NCBI GenBank assembly: GCA_003485825.1 | Contig: DNHN01000281.1 | Span: 565-8,538 of the forward strand | Length of the DNA stretch: 7,974 nucleotides | Direction of reading: 5' to 3' | Source of the DNA: Bacteroidota bacterium | Lineage (GTDB): Bacteria > Bacteroidota > Bacteroidia > NS11-12g > UBA9320 | Position numbers and translations under genes: made by a program | Shown here: positions 7,310-7,974 of the stretch, piece by piece | Numbering within the stretch: the first letter of the stretch is position 1 | Layout: the number at the start of each line of letters is the position of its first letter | Notes under the pieces: generated by a model | The model's database searches: none | What the model was told of the DNA's origin: nothing | The model's input: only the letters and a program-made list of their open reading frames with translations

Positions 7310-7313
7310 CTCC
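7310..7313 (-). promoter_or_regulatory. Shine-Dalgarno-like GGAG before the small anti-sigma-like gene
   Basis: The minus strand reads GGAG followed by 7 nt and then ATGATG, an ideal spacing for ribosome binding to the first ATG at 7302. It lies in a G-rich patch (GGGGCGGAGCG) that stands out from the AT-rich surroundings. The starts of fecR, the receptor, the sigma factor and cdd have no such site. Confidence 0.45.
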
Positions 7314-7317
7314 GCCC

Positions 7318-7809
7318 CTACGTGATCCCCATTTTTTTTCTAAATATTTTTAACGCCTTACCCATTTGATTTTCTACAGTCTTAATGGATAAGTCTAAGA
7401 GTTCTGCAATTTCAGCATAACTGAGCTCATCGATCCGACTCATGACAAATATTTGCCTGCATTTAGGAGGCAATTGATTCATAAGGTTTTCGAGAGCGAC
7501 TTTGTGATCTTTTTCATCTACTACCGCGTCAGCTCTAAATGAACTCTCTTCATTATTTGGCCAAAGGTGGGTAACCTCAATTTTTTTCTTCTTGATTTGA
7601 TTTATACTCCTATTCTTTACAGCGCTGAACAAGTAGGACTTAATAGATCTAATCTCATTATAGGTATGTCTGTTTTGCCAAAGTGAAACATACACATCAT
7701 TGACTATCTCCATGGCATCCTCTCTGCTGCCTACTAAGTAAATAGCAAAGCTCAGTAAGGATGGCTGATGCTCATCGTATAACTGACGTAAATGCGTATT
7801 AGTGAGCAC
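7318..7809 (-). CDS. ECF-family RNA polymerase sigma factor, FecI-like Bacteroidota type
   Basis: This 163-residue ECF sigma factor directs RNA polymerase to a small set of promoters and is normally restrained by the FecR protein of its cluster. Sigma region 2 spans about 8-75: LYDEHQPSLLSFAIYLVGS, then the DAMEIVNDVYVSLWQ helix (31-45) for -10 recognition, and the KSYLFSAVKNRSINQIKKKK end. Region 4 spans about 104-158, with LPPKCRQIFVMSRIDELSYA (113-132) leading into the helix-turn-helix EIAELLDLSIKTVENQMGKA that reads the -35 element. The length is slightly short but typical. The start is GTG at 7809; an in-frame TAA lies five codons upstream and no ATG occurs before region 2. It is the first gene of the cluster. 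A TAnnTTTG box upstream suggests basal expression by the housekeeping sigma factor. Confidence 0.92.
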   Translation of the reverse strand: MLTNTHLRQLYDEHQPSLLSFAIYLVGSREDAMEIVNDVYVSLWQNRHTYNEIRSIKSYLFSAVKNRSINQIKKKKIEVTHLWPNNEESSFRADAVVDEKDHKVALENLMNQLPPKCRQIFVMSRIDELSYAEIAELLDLSIKTVENQMGKALKIFRKKMGIT

Positions 7810-7816
7810 GGAGTTG

Positions 7817-7832
7817 TTTAATTAGAATTAAA
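7817..7832. repeat. 7-bp inverted repeat in the leader of the sigma operon
   Basis: TTTAATT (7817-7823) and AATTAAA (7826-7832) are perfect inverted copies separated by AG. They lie between the predicted -7 box (7841-7848) and the GTG start of the sigma gene, close to the expected transcription start. This could be an operator, but such AT-rich dyads can arise by chance. Confidence 0.35.
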
Positions 7833-7840
7833 ATGTCTGT

Positions 7841-7848
7841 CAAAAGTA
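7841..7848 (-). promoter_or_regulatory. Putative -7 promoter box of the sigma/anti-sigma/receptor operon
   Basis: The minus strand reads TACTTTTG, a perfect TAnnTTTG match. Transcription would start near 7835, leaving a leader of about 25 nt before the GTG at 7809. At the expected -33 distance there is TAA rather than TTG, and this stretch falls within the 10-bp inverted repeat, so the promoter may be weak or regulated. Confidence 0.45.
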
Positions 7849-7860
7849 AGGATTCATTGG

Positions 7861-7886
7861 AACTATTTTTATGTAAAAAAATAGTT
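7861..7886. repeat. Perfect 10-bp inverted repeat between divergent promoters
   Basis: AACTATTTTT (7861-7870) and AAAAATAGTT (7877-7886) are exact inverted copies separated by 6 bases. The element covers the expected -33 zone of the sigma operon promoter and its right arm touches the expected -33 zone of the tRNA-Cys promoter. It may be a regulator-binding site or a hairpin. It is mostly A and T, and no protein is known to bind it. Confidence 0.5.
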
Positions 7887-7907
7887 AGGAATACCAAAGT
7901 AGCTTAT

Positions 7908-7915
7908 TAAATTTG
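7908..7915 (+). promoter_or_regulatory. Putative -7 promoter box of tRNA-Cys
   Basis: The plus strand reads TAAATTTG, a perfect TAnnTTTG match, 19 bp before the first base of the tRNA. TTA at 7885-7887 sits at a 20-bp spacing as a near match to the -33 TTG. Transcription would start around 7921, with a short leader removed by 5' processing. Confidence 0.5.
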
Positions 7916-7934
7916 CACTCCTTAATAAGGAAAT

Positions 7935-7974
7935 GGTCGGATGGCCGAGTGGCTAGGCTCAGCTCTGCAAAAGC
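7935..7974 (+). tRNA. tRNA-Cys (anticodon GCA), 3' part beyond the window
   Basis: The first 40 bases of a tRNA are present. The acceptor 5' strand is GGTCGGA (7935-7941), followed by T8 and G9. The D arm has stem GCC/GGC (7944-7946 with 7956-7958) around a loop GAGTGGCTA. The anticodon stem CAGCT (7960-7964) leads to the 7-base loop CTGCAAA (7965-7971), with anticodon GCA at 7967-7969. The visible AGC after the loop pairs with the inner end of the stem. GCA reads cysteine codons. The variable arm, T arm and 3' acceptor strand are cut off by the window end. Confidence 0.88.

Noticed and set aside
7920..7930. CCTTAATAAGG near-palindrome before tRNA-Cys
   Set aside because: It has only five pairs around one base and lies at the expected transcription start; too short to call.
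7935..7974. tRNA-Ser or tRNA-Leu, because the GATGGCCGAGTGG stretch looks similar
   Set aside because: The D arm, 7-base loop and GCA anticodon with its pairing stem fit tRNA-Cys.

Overview
The window looks like a chromosomal segment of a low-GC member of the Bacteroidota. Three kinds of evidence point there. The main gene cluster has the typical Bacteroidota form: ECF sigma factor, FecR anti-sigma factor, STN-domain TonB-dependent receptor, DUF4249 lipoprotein. Most genes lack a Shine-Dalgarno site. Three intergenic spots carry perfect matches to the Bacteroidota -7 promoter consensus TAnnTTTG. I cannot name the genus.

Left part (1-2763), housekeeping and metabolic genes: the 5' portion of a FabG-type short-chain dehydrogenase on the minus strand, running off the left edge; a divergent small SRPBCC-fold protein; a minus-strand cytidine deaminase whose stop codon directly abuts that of the SRPBCC gene; and a plus-strand saccharopine dehydrogenase, probably for lysine breakdown by the saccharopine route.

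Right part (2758-7809), one tightly packed minus-strand cluster read from right to left: ECF sigma factor, a 62-residue protein resembling only the N-terminal domain of a FecR anti-sigma factor, a full-length FecR-family anti-sigma factor, an STN-domain TonB-dependent receptor, and a DUF4249 surface lipoprotein. Gaps are 15, 8 and 23 bp, and the last junction is an ATGA overlap, so it is probably one transcript. By analogy with FecIRA systems, ligand binding at the outer-membrane receptor is passed through its periplasmic STN domain to FecR, which controls the sigma factor. The lipoprotein probably helps the receptor on the cell surface, much as SusD helps SusC. The substrate cannot be read from the sequence. 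The small extra anti-sigma-like gene is the most unusual element.

Right edge (7810-7974): a 125-bp divergent control region holding promoter-like boxes for the sigma operon and for a tRNA-Cys(GCA) gene, with a perfect 10-bp inverted repeat between them. The tRNA is cut by the window end just after its anticodon loop. No insertion sequence, CRISPR array or phage gene was seen.
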